NCBI GenBank assembly: GCA_903632075.3 | Contig: CAHIKZ030001780.1 | Coordinates: forward strand, 846,501-910,500 | Direction: 5' to 3' | Length of the DNA stretch: 64,000 bases | Origin: Acanthosepion pharaonis | Lineage: Eukaryota; Mollusca; Cephalopoda; Sepiida; Sepiidae | Part shown: positions 1 to 10,759 of the stretch, piece by piece | Numbering within the stretch: the stretch's first letter is position 1 | How the letters are laid out: each line of letters starts with the position of its first letter | Program-made: the position numbers and the translations under genes | The notes under the pieces: model-generated | Told to the model about the DNA's origin: nothing | Databases searched by the model: none | What the model saw: the letters and a program-made list of their open reading frames with translations, nothing else

Positions 1-239
1 TTTTAGGTTTAGTTGAGAATCATAGGTAGCATTGACCATCTAAAAAAAGTAAATCCAAATATTTATCAAGAAATTAAATATAACTACTATCTAGAATTAT
101 GTGCATAATTTTCCTGCTGGGAAAGTTCAATTTCAAATTAACGTAGATAAGTATTTTTTGCTTAAAAGGTTAAAAGAATTTTTTTCAATTCTGAGTATTA
201 TAAATTTTCTACTATCTAATAGCAAAAAATTCTTCTATT

Positions 240-462
240 GCACTTTAACTGGTGGAATTCTCTTCAGCTCGCTTGCTTCCCAGCCAACTTCGATCTTCAA
301 TAATTTAAATGCAATGTCAGTCGTTATCTTCTGTCTTCTTAATTGTTCTTTTATTGTTCTCTCTCCTTAATAGTGTTTTTCTTAAATTCTCTAACAATCA
401 GTAGCCCACTTGCGTCTTAGTCGCTTTATTGCCTTGCTATGGCTGAAATGATTTTTAAAAAT
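240..462 (+). mobile_element. LINE-A 3' end fragment
   Basis: This is the extreme 3' end of the commonest LINE in the window. A reading frame resembling the last residues of the reverse transcriptase protein is still visible (remnants of 'LASQPTSIFNNLNAMSV' in place of the usual 'FDLQKFKCN'), followed by a conserved untranslated tail with 'gtcttagtcgctttattg' and the terminal 'gaaatgatttttaaaa'. The same tail recurs at 18.0, 27.7, 30.8, 39.3 and 52.1 kb on plus and at 41.9, 46.5 and 52.5 kb on minus. It is severely 5' truncated, as is usual for non-LTR insertions, and cannot encode anything. The assignment to a Jockey/CR1-type LINE is inference. Confidence 0.75.
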
Positions 463-1430
463 ACAAATTTGGCTGTGATTACATTCACTTATATAATCTA
501 ATCTGACACAGTACATCTATTTTGCAAAATTGATCCTATGAGACATGGTTTTACAAGGTGACCAAAAAAAAATGGGAAAACGGTCCCGTTACATATGAAA
601 TACTATTGTTATCTAAATTTCAGATAAAGTTAAATATCAAGAAAATCAAAAAAGAAAATTGCAGCAGTTGTTAACCTTTGCCTACAATTTTTTTTTAAGT
701 TGGCTGTTTTTTTTTTTCTAAACGAAATTACTAAGGAAAATATGTTCCTCCAACATAGGAATGTATTTGAAACTTGATTCCATCTGTCCTTCTAATTATT
801 TTGAAATGTGTGCAGAAATCTAACGCAAGCATTGAAGCACCACATCCAATATTTGTAGGACTGAGACGCACTCGTTCTACTGTGAACCAAGACACGCGAC
901 CAATCAATCAGTCAGACCATCGTTTCTCTCTTCGTCTATACTGTTCGTTCTTTTATCTTTGTTTCTTTGGACAGTGTCCACTTGACCAATAGCCTTCGTT
1001 GACCACCTCTACTTTCATTTCCAATAATCAAATATTATCATCAGTCTTTAATCATAAAATACGCCCCCCACTCCCGTATTTCACTCGCAATCTCTTTCTT
1101 TCTCACATGCAACAAAAAGCACGTATCCGAAATCAATAAAAAAACAAGCGTCGTCATATTGTTTTACATGATAACATGCGCTACTTTTCGCATACATAAT
1201 GGCTAATACTACGCACCAATATGCATTGAAAAATCACAAAATTCATATTGAAAACATCATAAACAAAAAGTAATCCCGAAGATCATATTAGTATATATGT
1301 TAACCCTCTACCTTGGGCCAGACTCACTATGCTAGGCGTTACTTCTCTGGTTTCCAAAGAAAAAAAAATTTCGAAGTAAACTTGTTAGCCCTATGCCCAA
1401 CAATTTTTAAATTCATAGTTTTCCTTCTAC
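463..1430. other. No recognisable feature
   Basis: AT-rich sequence with no recognisable gene or repeat. A 72-codon open frame at 774-992 has no family features and is probably chance. Confidence 0.5.
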
Positions 1431-1431
1431 A

Positions 1432-1550
1432 GGGTGTCTTTAAATTCTGGACACGGAGGAAATCTCATTAACTCCACAAATTAAACATGGTTTTGTCGAA
1501 AGAAGAAAGAATTGACTTCTTATTCTGCGGTAAAATTACAAATCCACAGC
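1432..1550 (+). mobile_element. 5' end of a Tc1/mariner-superfamily transposon
   Basis: The segment begins with 'acagggtgtctttaaattct', a terminal inverted repeat start of the type seen in the Tc1/mariner superfamily, preceded by a T that could supply the TA target. Fifty-six bases in, an ATG at 1488 opens 'MVLSKEERIDFLFCGKI', which resembles the first residues of a widespread transposase whose N-terminus reads MVLSKEERIE. The frame then decays and no catalytic domain follows, so this is a truncated copy. No matching 3' end is visible nearby. Family recognition is from memory. Confidence 0.6.
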
Positions 1551-1972
1551 TAACCCTTAACCTATATTTACACTTTACCATCTTAAATTAGATTTGTATC
1601 CTGATTCGTCAAGAAAGCAACAACCTTTTAAAAATTTTTAAATTTTCTCTTGGTAGATTTGATATTGTCACATTGTGGGATAGTCAGGGAAAAATATGAT
1701 GCGGGGAGAAAAAGAAAAAGAATAAAGATGATTTTGGTTAGATTGAGAAAAAATATTCTCTCAAAAAAAATCTTTCAAAAATTTTGAAACTACCTGCGTC
1801 TCGTTTCGTGCGCATGTGTAGACGTGGGAACGTCAACAAAGACCAGTCCGATGAAATCCTAACGGATTAAACGCGTCACAAAAAATCTTTCCAGTTTGTC
1901 ATATTTTTCTAAATACTATTTGTTGATATATAAATTTATACAAAATTATATATCGTTACATCGTCATATCAT

Positions 1973-1974
<2 letters not shown>

Positions 1975-2048
<74 letters not shown>
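1975..2048. repeat. (TA)n microsatellite
   Basis: An almost perfect TA dinucleotide run of about 70 bases. It gives spurious Ile-Tyr open frames on both strands. Confidence 0.97.
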
Positions 2049-2051
<3 letters not shown>

Positions 2052-3235
2052 ATTGCCACTAACAAATCATCAAGCAGTCGTGAGTTTATAAATGACTCAG
2101 AAAGCCCGCTACTCTTCTTTGGGTTTTCTGCATATATGGTGGACGTATATGAATAGTCGTCGAATTCATTTAGTTCTTATAAACTCCCATGTGTCTCTTT
2201 TGACCTGCTGTGAACCCACATGCTTTGTCACAAAACAGGTATAAATTCCCTGAAAGTCGTTGTGAAACGTAGGTTTCTTTGAATGACTTACCATCCATAG
2301 GATTTTAAATGATATGAAATCATGCTTTTATAAAGGTGACCCTACCACAATTGCTACATATAATGCTTAGACAGATTATCTGGGATTGAGGTCAAACTGC
2401 TGCTTTCTAAAATCCCGTTTCAAGATTGCATGATCAAATCTCGAACTCCTTATAACCATCGTGTACGTTTATTCCTCATACAGATTGATTTTCTGTCCGC
2501 GTTTCTCAGCCTTCAGCACCAATGTCAAGATTTTTAAGTCTGTTTAGAGGACATGGAGTATACCCCTACGATCCCACCAAGTTTTGCTTAAAAAGTGATG
2601 TCGGCCAGGCACATAACGCACTTCACCGTCAAAAGGATTATTGGCTGCCACAGAAGTTGTGCACCCTCCTAAATCGCAAAATGAAAGCGTGATTTATGTA
2701 TGGGGGGGTGAATGTATACGTGATTATTATTAGCTAGTGTGCATATTTAACTGTACTCACGATATGACCTATATTCTTTCTCAACTTATATTTTGTAGAT
2801 TTTTTTTCAATATATAAGAGTGTTAAGAAAAAAATACAATAACTCTGCCTCTCACACAACTTTTGTTGCTCAGATCCCTAAAATCTGATTTTTCTATGAT
2901 GTCGGCTGGAAAACTCATCATCTGAAATTTAGTAATTAATATAACAGAAAAGAAGAAATATATGTCTTCGTTTCACAACATAAACACATCATTCTTTTTT
3001 TCTTTCTTTTAGTTTCTTTTTACGTTTTTCATCCTGCTTTTCTCTTTTTCTCTTTTTCTTTCTTTCTAGGAATTTAAACAACACGCACGTACAGCTCATT
3101 TTATGAACAACTGTATACATTCGTGAGAGGAGGAGTTCGAAGGAAACAGTGGAAACTAAGTACGTTTTTCGCAGTCAAATTTACTAAACATTTCGGAATA
3201 TGTTTATGGTCACACACGCACACATATATATTATG
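2049..3235. other. No recognisable feature
   Basis: No transposon motif or convincing coding frame. A T/C-rich patch lies at 2990-3065. Around 2160-2700 base composition is closer to balanced and the sequence looks less repetitive than its surroundings, but I cannot assign it. Confidence 0.45.

Positions 3236-4101
<866 letters not shown>

Positions 4102-4132
<31 letters not shown>
4102..4132. repeat. (TA)n microsatellite
   Basis: TA run immediately left of the palindromic element at 4177-4386. Confidence 0.9.
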
Positions 4133-4136
<4 letters not shown>

Positions 4137-4176
4137 AAGAAATGGACGAGGTCCGACAATTTATTTATTAAAGACA

Positions 4177-4386
4177 TTTTTATTTATGTTTAACGTTGTT
4201 ATTTATACGGAACAAGTATGGGATGCAAATCGGGTCCTGTTTAGAACGAATATTTTAAATGAAAATTTACCGGCCTGAATGGTAAATTTTATAGAAAATA
4301 TTCGTTTATCTTACCCAGACCTGCATTTGCGGAAATCATTGTATGCGAGTTATAAAAATAACAACGTTAAACATAAATAAAAAAAT
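4177..4386. mobile_element. Foldback (palindromic) element
   Basis: The two halves are inverted copies of one another. The outer arms share 'tttatgtttaacgttgttat' (left, from about 4182) with its reverse complement on the right (4356-4377). The inner arms share 'acgaatatttt' and 'aaaatttacc', meeting at a 9-base centre, 'ggcctgaat' (about 4272-4280). The whole is about 210 bp and could fold into one long imperfect hairpin. It sits between (TA)n tracts on both sides. This organisation fits a foldback-type MITE; no transposase or family link is visible. Confidence 0.7.
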
Positions 4387-4390
4387 ATTA

Positions 4391-4393
<3 letters not shown>

Positions 4394-4431
<38 letters not shown>
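4394..4431. repeat. (TA)n microsatellite
   Basis: TA run separating the two inverted-repeat elements. Confidence 0.95.
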
Positions 4432-4435
<4 letters not shown>

Positions 4436-4443
4436 TGGAATAA

Positions 4444-4651
4444 AGTCACTATACAGTTATTTATTATAAAAAAGGCAAAGCATTGAAGCAGGTAGCTTCC
4501 AGTTCAAACAATATCGGTAATTAATTTACTATTATTTACCATAGCATCTTATTGTTCTGAACAAGAATTATTCAGAGCCATTTTAATAATAAATTTCTGG
4601 ACTGAGGATTAATTGCTTTATCTTAATTGCTATTGTTAGTAACTGTATAGT

Positions 4652-4655
<4 letters not shown>
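4444..4655. mobile_element. MITE with 16-bp perfect terminal inverted repeats
   Basis: The left end 'agtcactatacagtta' (4444-4459) is exactly the reverse complement of the right end 'taactgtatagtgact' (4640-4655). The intervening 180 bases are AT-rich and non-coding. TA lies beside each end, directly in a (TA)n tract on the right. Size and ends fit a non-autonomous Tc1/mariner-type MITE; that superfamily is inferred from the TA flanks. Confidence 0.75.

Positions 4656-4691
<36 letters not shown>
4656..4691. repeat. (TA)n microsatellite
   Basis: TA run followed by a short GA-rich patch (4692-4712). Confidence 0.95.
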
Positions 4692-4694
<3 letters not shown>

Positions 4695-4854
4695 GAGAGA
4701 AAGAGAGGAGGGAGAATTAAGATTGATTTAAACTTACAATCTACGAAAGTCCTTTGGGCTGTCAACATTACAGTGAAATCTTCAGACCAAGTGCTTCTAG
4801 CAAAAAGTCAATAAAAACGAAACTTTAATAACTGCTTCGTAAGTTTTAAATCGA

Positions 4855-5010
4855 TCTTAATCCGTCTCGCCCGCCATCATCAGGACAGATTCGGTCCTGT
4901 AGCCTTGGGTAGTGAACGGTAGAAGTATAATTCTGTGGAGAGTCATTTGGGAACATTATGACATACGTATGCAACAGTTCTCTGTATTCAGCTTTTCCAA
5001 AAATGTGTGG
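4855..5010. mobile_element. SINE-like body, second copy of the 20.4-kb unit
   Basis: This stretch is homologous to 20445-20600: both contain 'ggacaga.tcggtcct.ta', 'ccttgggtagtg', 'tctg.cgag/tggaga' and a following 'ttctgtat'. The 20.4-kb copy carries a tRNA-like head upstream, so this is likely a headless copy of the same SINE-like family. Confidence 0.55.
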
Positions 5011-5120
5011 TTGATACTACACATGCCCTCACTACTATGTTCTAAGAATTCTTTGTTCTAAGAACAGAACGGCTTGACCCTCAGACGCCGAAAAACATGA
5101 GACAGTCCAGTAGTGTATTT

Positions 5121-5121
<1 letters not shown>

Positions 5122-5149
<28 letters not shown>
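5122..5149. repeat. (TA)n microsatellite
   Basis: Short TA run abutting the first copy of the direct repeat at 5147. Confidence 0.9.
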
Positions 5150-5153
<4 letters not shown>

Positions 5154-5696
5154 CATGAATCATTCATACAAAAAAACAAATATAGAGGTTAATGATTTAA
5201 ATGGCGAGAATACATCTTCGCAAACAATTTCAATAAGATACATCAACCCCGAACATGTATATGAATGATATGATCCCTGTTTATAAATTCCAGTTGCATA
5301 AGGTCATTTTAATTTTTTACAAGCTTTCGTCTGTTCCTACAGACATCCTCAGGTATGGAAATAGATTTGTTCTTGTTTTTACTTCTCGGTAATAAGAGAA
5401 CAACGAAAATATAGATGTAATCCGAAAAATGCTATGAGATATGTGTTATTATTTTGGAACGTGCAGTCGCAACGCTGAGTTTTAATTTTAAATTTTAAGG
5501 TTGTGCTTTTTTGTACAAATATAGTAATAAGAGAATTCTTTTTTACTGGTAGGTTTTCCGTCTATGTGGTATGAACTATATTGTTCAATAATTACAGTAA
5601 TGCCACACTTATTATCCGAAAGTTGCACGTTGGATCAGTTATTTTAATTTCAATTATAGCTGCAATTTTAATTTATAATTACATGAATCATTCATA
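5147..5696. repeat. Segment bounded by a 22-bp direct repeat
   Basis: A 22-base sequence containing 'acatgaatcattcata' occurs at 5147-5168 and again at 5675-5696, 528 bases apart in the same orientation. The enclosed segment contains the hammerhead-like core at 5325-5352. Direct terminal repeats around such a core resemble the pseudo-LTR arrangement of Penelope-like elements, but no PLE coding sequence is present here. Confidence 0.5.
5325..5352 (-). ncRNA. Hammerhead-ribozyme-like core
   Basis: Read on the minus strand: CTGAGGA, T, GTCTG, loop TAGGAA, CAGAC, GAAA. This matches the conserved hammerhead half-core (CUGANGA, stem II, GAAA) with a perfect 5-bp stem II. I do not see convincing stems I and III or the UH cleavage site, so activity is not claimed. 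Penelope-like elements are known to carry hammerhead motifs in their terminal repeats, which would explain its presence. Confidence 0.5.
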
Positions 5697-5699
5697 TCG

Positions 5700-5975
5700 T
5701 CTATATATATAAACGGCCTATCTTTAAACAATCTTTCCTTATAAATATAGCATATTTTAAACTCTATATATAAATGATTATATATAATTATTTATATATA
5801 TATATGACTATATGCTATCTATATATGCTATCTATATATATGCTATATATATATATATATACATATGACTATATTATATATATATACATATGATTATATT
5901 ATTATTATTATTATATATATGACTATATTTATATATACATATAACTATATGCTATATATATATATATATTATTGG
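5700..5975. repeat. Degenerate TA-rich simple sequence
   Basis: Interrupted TA and ATT runs with recurring 'gactatatgctatctata' motifs. It is low-complexity sequence, probably a decayed and re-expanded microsatellite. Confidence 0.85.
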
Positions 5976-5979
5976 ATAT

Positions 5980-6890
5980 ATAACATATACGTGTGTGTGT
6001 ATGCTTGTACGTATGTTTATATAAATTAATTTTCTGTATTGAAATATGTAATCAAAGAGAACAGGTAAGCAAATGGAGTATGCATTTACTATTATGTACA
6101 TACAATCACAAATGATAGTTTGTTTTTTTTGGATGGGGGTATCGGAATGTAAGTAAATGCCAAGTGGTCAATGAGAGAAACAAAGAATGAAAAACTGAGA
6201 TGAGACGAACGAATGTTTTGGCTTTGCATCATTTGAAATCGTCAAGGGGCAAAGTATTGAACAACGTCCGCGTTCTGTACATTAGAGGGTCAGCTCTTTA
6301 AGGTTTGCTGTGTGTAAATTACGAGTCGCAGTCACGTCCAGTGAGAATGATTTACTTTGAATGTACATCGAGAGGCAAACAACCCAGATTAAAATGACTA
6401 ACTACAAAGAACTGAACGCATGAAGAGAGTTAAAAAGACAAAACGAATAAAAAAAAGAAAAAGATAAAAAGCAGACATTTGCAAATGAGTGTGTGATGGA
6501 AGGTAATACAAATCTGTAAAATGATTGGAGTTCCGGATGGAATAAAGAACTTCAAATTATTACTTTTTCCTTCATCCAAACAGTAATTATGAAAACTGCA
6601 AATCCATGAAATTATTTGATTGAATCGATAAAATCTGGTGGCAACACAACCAGTCTTTGAGTTTATTCACTGAACTTGTTTATCATGGATTTTATGTAGT
6701 TCGATACTTGTCTTCATTAACATTTAGGTGAGATAAAATCTTTCCACTTTTCCATATGTAGAATGAGTTTAAATTCAACGCAAGGAGCATTGTCTCTTCC
6801 GATGTTTAATGCGCAAACGTTTAACCTGTTGAATTCCGTTTAAATTTCTATTAAATATTTCGAATAAGATATTTTTTGCTGGTCCCGGTA
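5980..6890. other. No recognisable feature
   Basis: No coding frame or repeat recognised. A purine-rich patch lies near 6430-6475. Confidence 0.45.
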
Positions 6891-6899
6891 AAATAGACC

Positions 6900-7762
6900 A
6901 CAAGGTGTTTGGTTAAGAGCTTCTTGAAAATAGAAATTTATTTTCTTGGAGATATTTCTGAACATCAGGGCCAAAGACCAAATTCATCCACTCCACACAG
7001 AACTGCCCTCGAATTTGCCCTCCACATAACCTGTTTTTCTTTCAGGATCTTATGTGACTTAGAGAAACTGGGGTTTTATGAATGATAAACGAGCAGCGGC
7101 TTAATATTTCAGTCGCCGCTCGCATTGGCGCACAGTGCGAGGGTTAGCCTATCCTTTATGAGGTCGTGGCCTGGCGTCCTCTTCCCCTCTGCCGTTATAT
7201 AAGTCCTCCTTGACATCAAATTCCAAAAATGTCTTGTCTCGTCAAAGTTGAAGACTTGCTGGGGCATGTATCCTTCGGATTCGATAATTTCTAGAAAAGT
7301 TTTGAGTTAATCCTCAGCCGCCTTCATATCTGCACTTGCTGCCTCACCATGCCTGACAACGGAGTGAATGCCGGTCGTCTTTTAAAATTCTCGTAATCAG
7401 ACCCGACTGGCTTTAAACGGATTGCCCGATGCCTCGTCCGTCGAAATGCCTGCAGTCTGCTGCAGCAAATCAGCACAAATAGGTCGCACATTCTCGCAGA
7501 TAATAGCTTCCGTCACGTTATCTCCTGCGAATTGCTTCTCCGTTAACAATAGCATCAGTAGCTTCTCCATATTTTCATGGATAGATGTCCGCTTTCTGCT
7601 TTAGTATGATGCAGATCGTAGAAGTATTACGCTCGTACCGCTTCACCAAGTCGACTACACACGTGTTGATCATGTTTTTCGATTTCTTTCTTTCTTTAAT
7701 TCAATGCACATCACCCGCTTCTTCTCAGTATTGTCCTTCGCACTAACTTCCTTCGGGTCCAT
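6900..7762 (-). pseudogene. Tigger/pogo-type (CENP-B-like) transposase relic
   Basis: Reading the minus strand from an ATG at 7762 gives 'MDPKEVSAKDNTEKKR', then, in shifting frames, 'VVDLVKRYERNTSTICIILK' (CENP-B-type helix-turn-helix), 'KLLMLLLTEKQFAGDNVTEA', 'STDEASGNPFKAS', 'GIHSVVRHGEAASAD', 'GYMPQQVFNFDET' and 'GHDLIKDRLTLALCANASGD'. The order matches Tigger-like transposases: N-terminal DNA-binding domain, then a DDE domain whose first catalytic Asp is the D of NFDET. The family sequence NCDET has become NFDET. Several frameshifts (one in an AAAG run near 7690) and stops kill the gene, and the C-terminal third is lost left of about 6900. Tigger proteins catalyse cut-and-paste transposition at TA sites. 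Confidence 0.85.
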
Positions 7763-8006
7763 TTTTTTTTTAAAAACGAGGTTATGCAAAATAACTGCGA
7801 GCACAAATGCGAATACAACACTGATGATTTCACTGCGAGCTAATCGCTTAAAGTGAACAAGTGAGACACGGGATGTTAGACAGATGTTGCAGCGTTCACT
7901 GTTGCTTTCGCTGCGCCAACTAGCGGTGGGCTATCTGAAGTTGACTCGTAACCCGAGTTTTAGCTCTCAGCTCAAAACAGAAAATCGACCGAGAGACGAA
8001 AAACAC

Positions 8007-8036
8007 GTTAGTTGGCACACTCGTAAGTCAAGGTAC

Positions 8037-8040
<4 letters not shown>
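8007..8040. mobile_element. Terminal inverted repeat of the Tigger element
   Basis: The sequence 'actcgtaagtcaaggtacca' followed by CTA is the reverse complement of a Tigger-type terminal repeat, which typically begins CAGTGGTACCT. It lies about 245 bp upstream of the transposase start on the minus strand and marks the element's 5' boundary. A (TA)n tract starts at its outer end, as expected for a TA target. The opposite end is not visible. Confidence 0.7.

Positions 8041-8092
<52 letters not shown>
8040..8092. repeat. (TA)n microsatellite
   Basis: TA run starting exactly at the outer edge of the Tigger terminal repeat. Confidence 0.95.
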
Positions 8093-8095
<3 letters not shown>

Positions 8096-8795
8096 GACAT
8101 TGAGAGGGAATCTTGGCAACCTTTTTGAACATATATATAATGTACGTATATAAAAATTATCTATATCCTATTTCAAAAACTGAAAACAAATTAACTTTTT
8201 TTTAAAATATATATTAAAGCGTTAGGTTAACAAAAACATTAAAAATTAAGACAAATTAGGAAATAGCAGAATACAAATAAACACATACCAATATCGAAAA
8301 GTTCATTAATTTTAGAAAAAGATAGAAAAAAAAACGAAACTATAAATCGGGATTGAAGCCTAAAATACTCGGAGATTATGAAGACATTATTTTTACATCC
8401 AATACCATCATTTATACTGCCTTTTTGACATTAATAACTCATAAAATTGATAAGAAATGAACGAGAGTAGAACATGCAAAGTTTATAAATATAACTTTAG
8501 CTAAGCAAAAATAGAAAGTAAAAATAAGAGAAACGATCTTTAATTTAATTGTAGAAAAACAAATAAATACTGAAATACCCGGTAATCGTTGAAAAAGTTG
8601 AAAGAAATAATAATAATCAATACATATTATACTTCAAATAAATATAATAATCATAATATATATAATAAATGAAATAAAATAAATAATAATTACAAATTAT
8701 ATTAAATTACTTTATTACTTTTAAGCAAGATTTCAATTTTTCATTTAAACTTAAAGTCAGTTAATTTTTAGAGCTTCGACAAAACGCATCATATT
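8093..8795. other. AT-rich spacer
   Basis: Very A+T-rich, with 'aataataat' patches near 8600-8700 and no coding signal. Confidence 0.6.
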
Positions 8796-8799
8796 GAGC

Positions 8800-10750
8800 T
8801 TAGACACATCAATCTATCTTCTTTTACGCGCCGTGTAGCTTTTAATAGGTTTTGTTTTTTTTGTTATTTCTCTAAAACACTGTTCTATCATCCATTTGTT
8901 CAAGCCCACCAAGTATGTTACACGCTGCTTTCCTCTGTCCTTTTTTTTCTTTATCTGTCTTGTGAGTATCAGATTTTCCAAGCTCTCCTTCCCCATTACG
9001 TGCCCCAGAAATTTCAACTACCTCTTTCTGATGTTAGGTATAAGTTTCCTCTTTGTTTCCATTCTCTCCAAAACCTCATTATTGCTCACATGTTCAGCCC
9101 ATGGTATCCTTAGCATCTTTCTGTAGAACCACATTTCTGTTGTTTCAAGTCTCTTCATCTTTGAGGAGATTGTCCAGCATTCGCTGCCATTACAAGAGGG
9201 TAGATATCACATAACAGTTCAGTACTCTTTTCTGTGTTTTCAACGAACTGTTTCTGTCTTTTTATACTCTGCATATATTTTGGAATGCTTCGCTAGCCAT
9301 CCAAGTACGTATTCGAATCTTAGTGTCGCATATATTTGAATTTTATACCTGCTTGATTTTAGTATCCCCGACCTGTAATTTGCATTTTGGGTTCATCCTT
9401 TTGCTAATAGACATGCATTCAGTCTTCTTCTATACTTAGTCCTTTCTTCTCGTCGCTTTATTCGCTATCTTCTGTAGGAGGCTTTGTAATTTCCTTTCCA
9501 TATCTGCTATCAGCACTGTGTCATTTAAATATTGTTAAGATCGTGGTCTCCAATAATGAATCTTGGTAGGACTTCTAATTCTCTCAAAATTCTCTCGTTG
9601 TATAAATTGAATAAATCAGGTGAGGCGACACATCCCTGTCTTACGCCCGTTTCTATTTTTGTATATAAGCTACTCATTTTCTATCTATATGCAGGCGGTT
9701 TGCTGCTAGTATAGATTCTTGATTATTTTAATGTCTTTCTCGAATATGTCAAAGTTGCTAAGCAGCTCTAACAAATCTTTGTGGCGCACATTGTCCTTTT
9801 GCATTTTTATTGATCCTTCTGATAACGTTCTGAGCCTAAATATCATTTTAATTGTTCCGGTGTCTTTGACGAACCCGCACTGTTCTTATCCTATCTTAGG
9901 CCTGATTCTGCTGCGCGATCTATTCATCAGAATTCGGATGATGAGTTTTGTTATGTGGCTCATTAAGCTGATTGTTCGGTGGATTTCATATTCGTGTTCG
10001 CCTGGTCCCTATGAAAATAGATCTGCTATGTCTTCCAGCATATTGCTACTATTGTAGATTTCATTTATTATTTCTGTAATCTTGTTTATGCTGAAATCAC
10101 CTAAGGCCGCCAGCATTTCTATTACAATTCCGTCTGGCCCTGTCGCTTTGTTTCTGTTCAATTTGGCCAGTTCAGCTTCCACATCGATTTTTAATATTTC
10201 CGGTCCGTCGATTGCTCTCTTTCGTCTTGAAAGAGTTCTATGTATTCGTTCCATCTCTGAAGTATTTTTCTTTTTCTAATATCAGCGTTCCGTCCTTGAA
10301 TTTTATGCAGCCTGTTGATGAACATGTCTTCTGTCATGTTAGTTCCCTTATTTTTTTAATACATATCTTCTTTATCTGTGATAATCATTCTTTCTATTTT
10401 TTGCACATTTTTGTGGAACCGTTTTTCTTTAGCATCTCTGCATTTTTTTATTTCTTTTTGTAGATTTCTGTTTTCGTTCCGTGTTTTGGCATTATTTTCT
10501 CTCTCCTTTGCATCATGTCGAGAATCTCATTTGTCATCCATTTGTTTTTTCTTCTTCGTCCATTTTCCTTTGGGATGATCTCTTTTGCTGATGGCACTAA
10601 AGCTTCTCTTTGTGTGTCCCACTTCGAGTTTCCCTTTCCATTTTGTCCTTCGCATCTTCTCTTCATTCTGTCCATATATTTTCCTTTTAGGCCCGGGTCG
10701 TTCAGAAGTCTGTTGTATTGCAATTTGGGTTTACATCTATCCATCACTAT
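8800..10750 (-). pseudogene. RTE-like LINE reverse transcriptase relic
   Basis: Read on minus, the region starts with a linker ('MMDRCKPKLQYNRLLNDPG' near 10747), then the reverse transcriptase finger motif 'LNRNKATGPDGIVIEMLAAL' (about 10180), then palm, thumb and C-terminal pieces, ending in 'MKFLGHVMGKESLENLILT' (9017) and 'RGKQRVTYLVGLNKWM'. The order and motifs match an RTE-like LINE protein, which copies its RNA into nicked chromosomal DNA. The upstream endonuclease domain is absent (5' truncation at about 10750). The catalytic YADD region near 9515-9530 is damaged: 'NNI' runs through a stop into 'NDTVLIAD'-like sequence, so the first Asp region is lost. Multiple stops and frameshifts make it inactive. 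A Penelope-like element starts immediately beyond the truncation point. Confidence 0.85.
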
Positions 10751-10759
10751 CTAAAACTG

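Noticed and set aside
1896..2156. Open frame dominated by Ile-Tyr repeats
   Set aside because: Translation of a (TA)n microsatellite. The same applies to the Ile-Tyr or His-Thr frames at 3123-3448, 7884-8153, 18734-18952, 19832-20202, 34659-34874, 35237-35509, 36104-36346, 44388-44786 and 46299-46652.
4860..4905. CTGATGA on minus near 4890 as another hammerhead core
   Set aside because: No GAAA box follows at a suitable distance and no stem II is visible.
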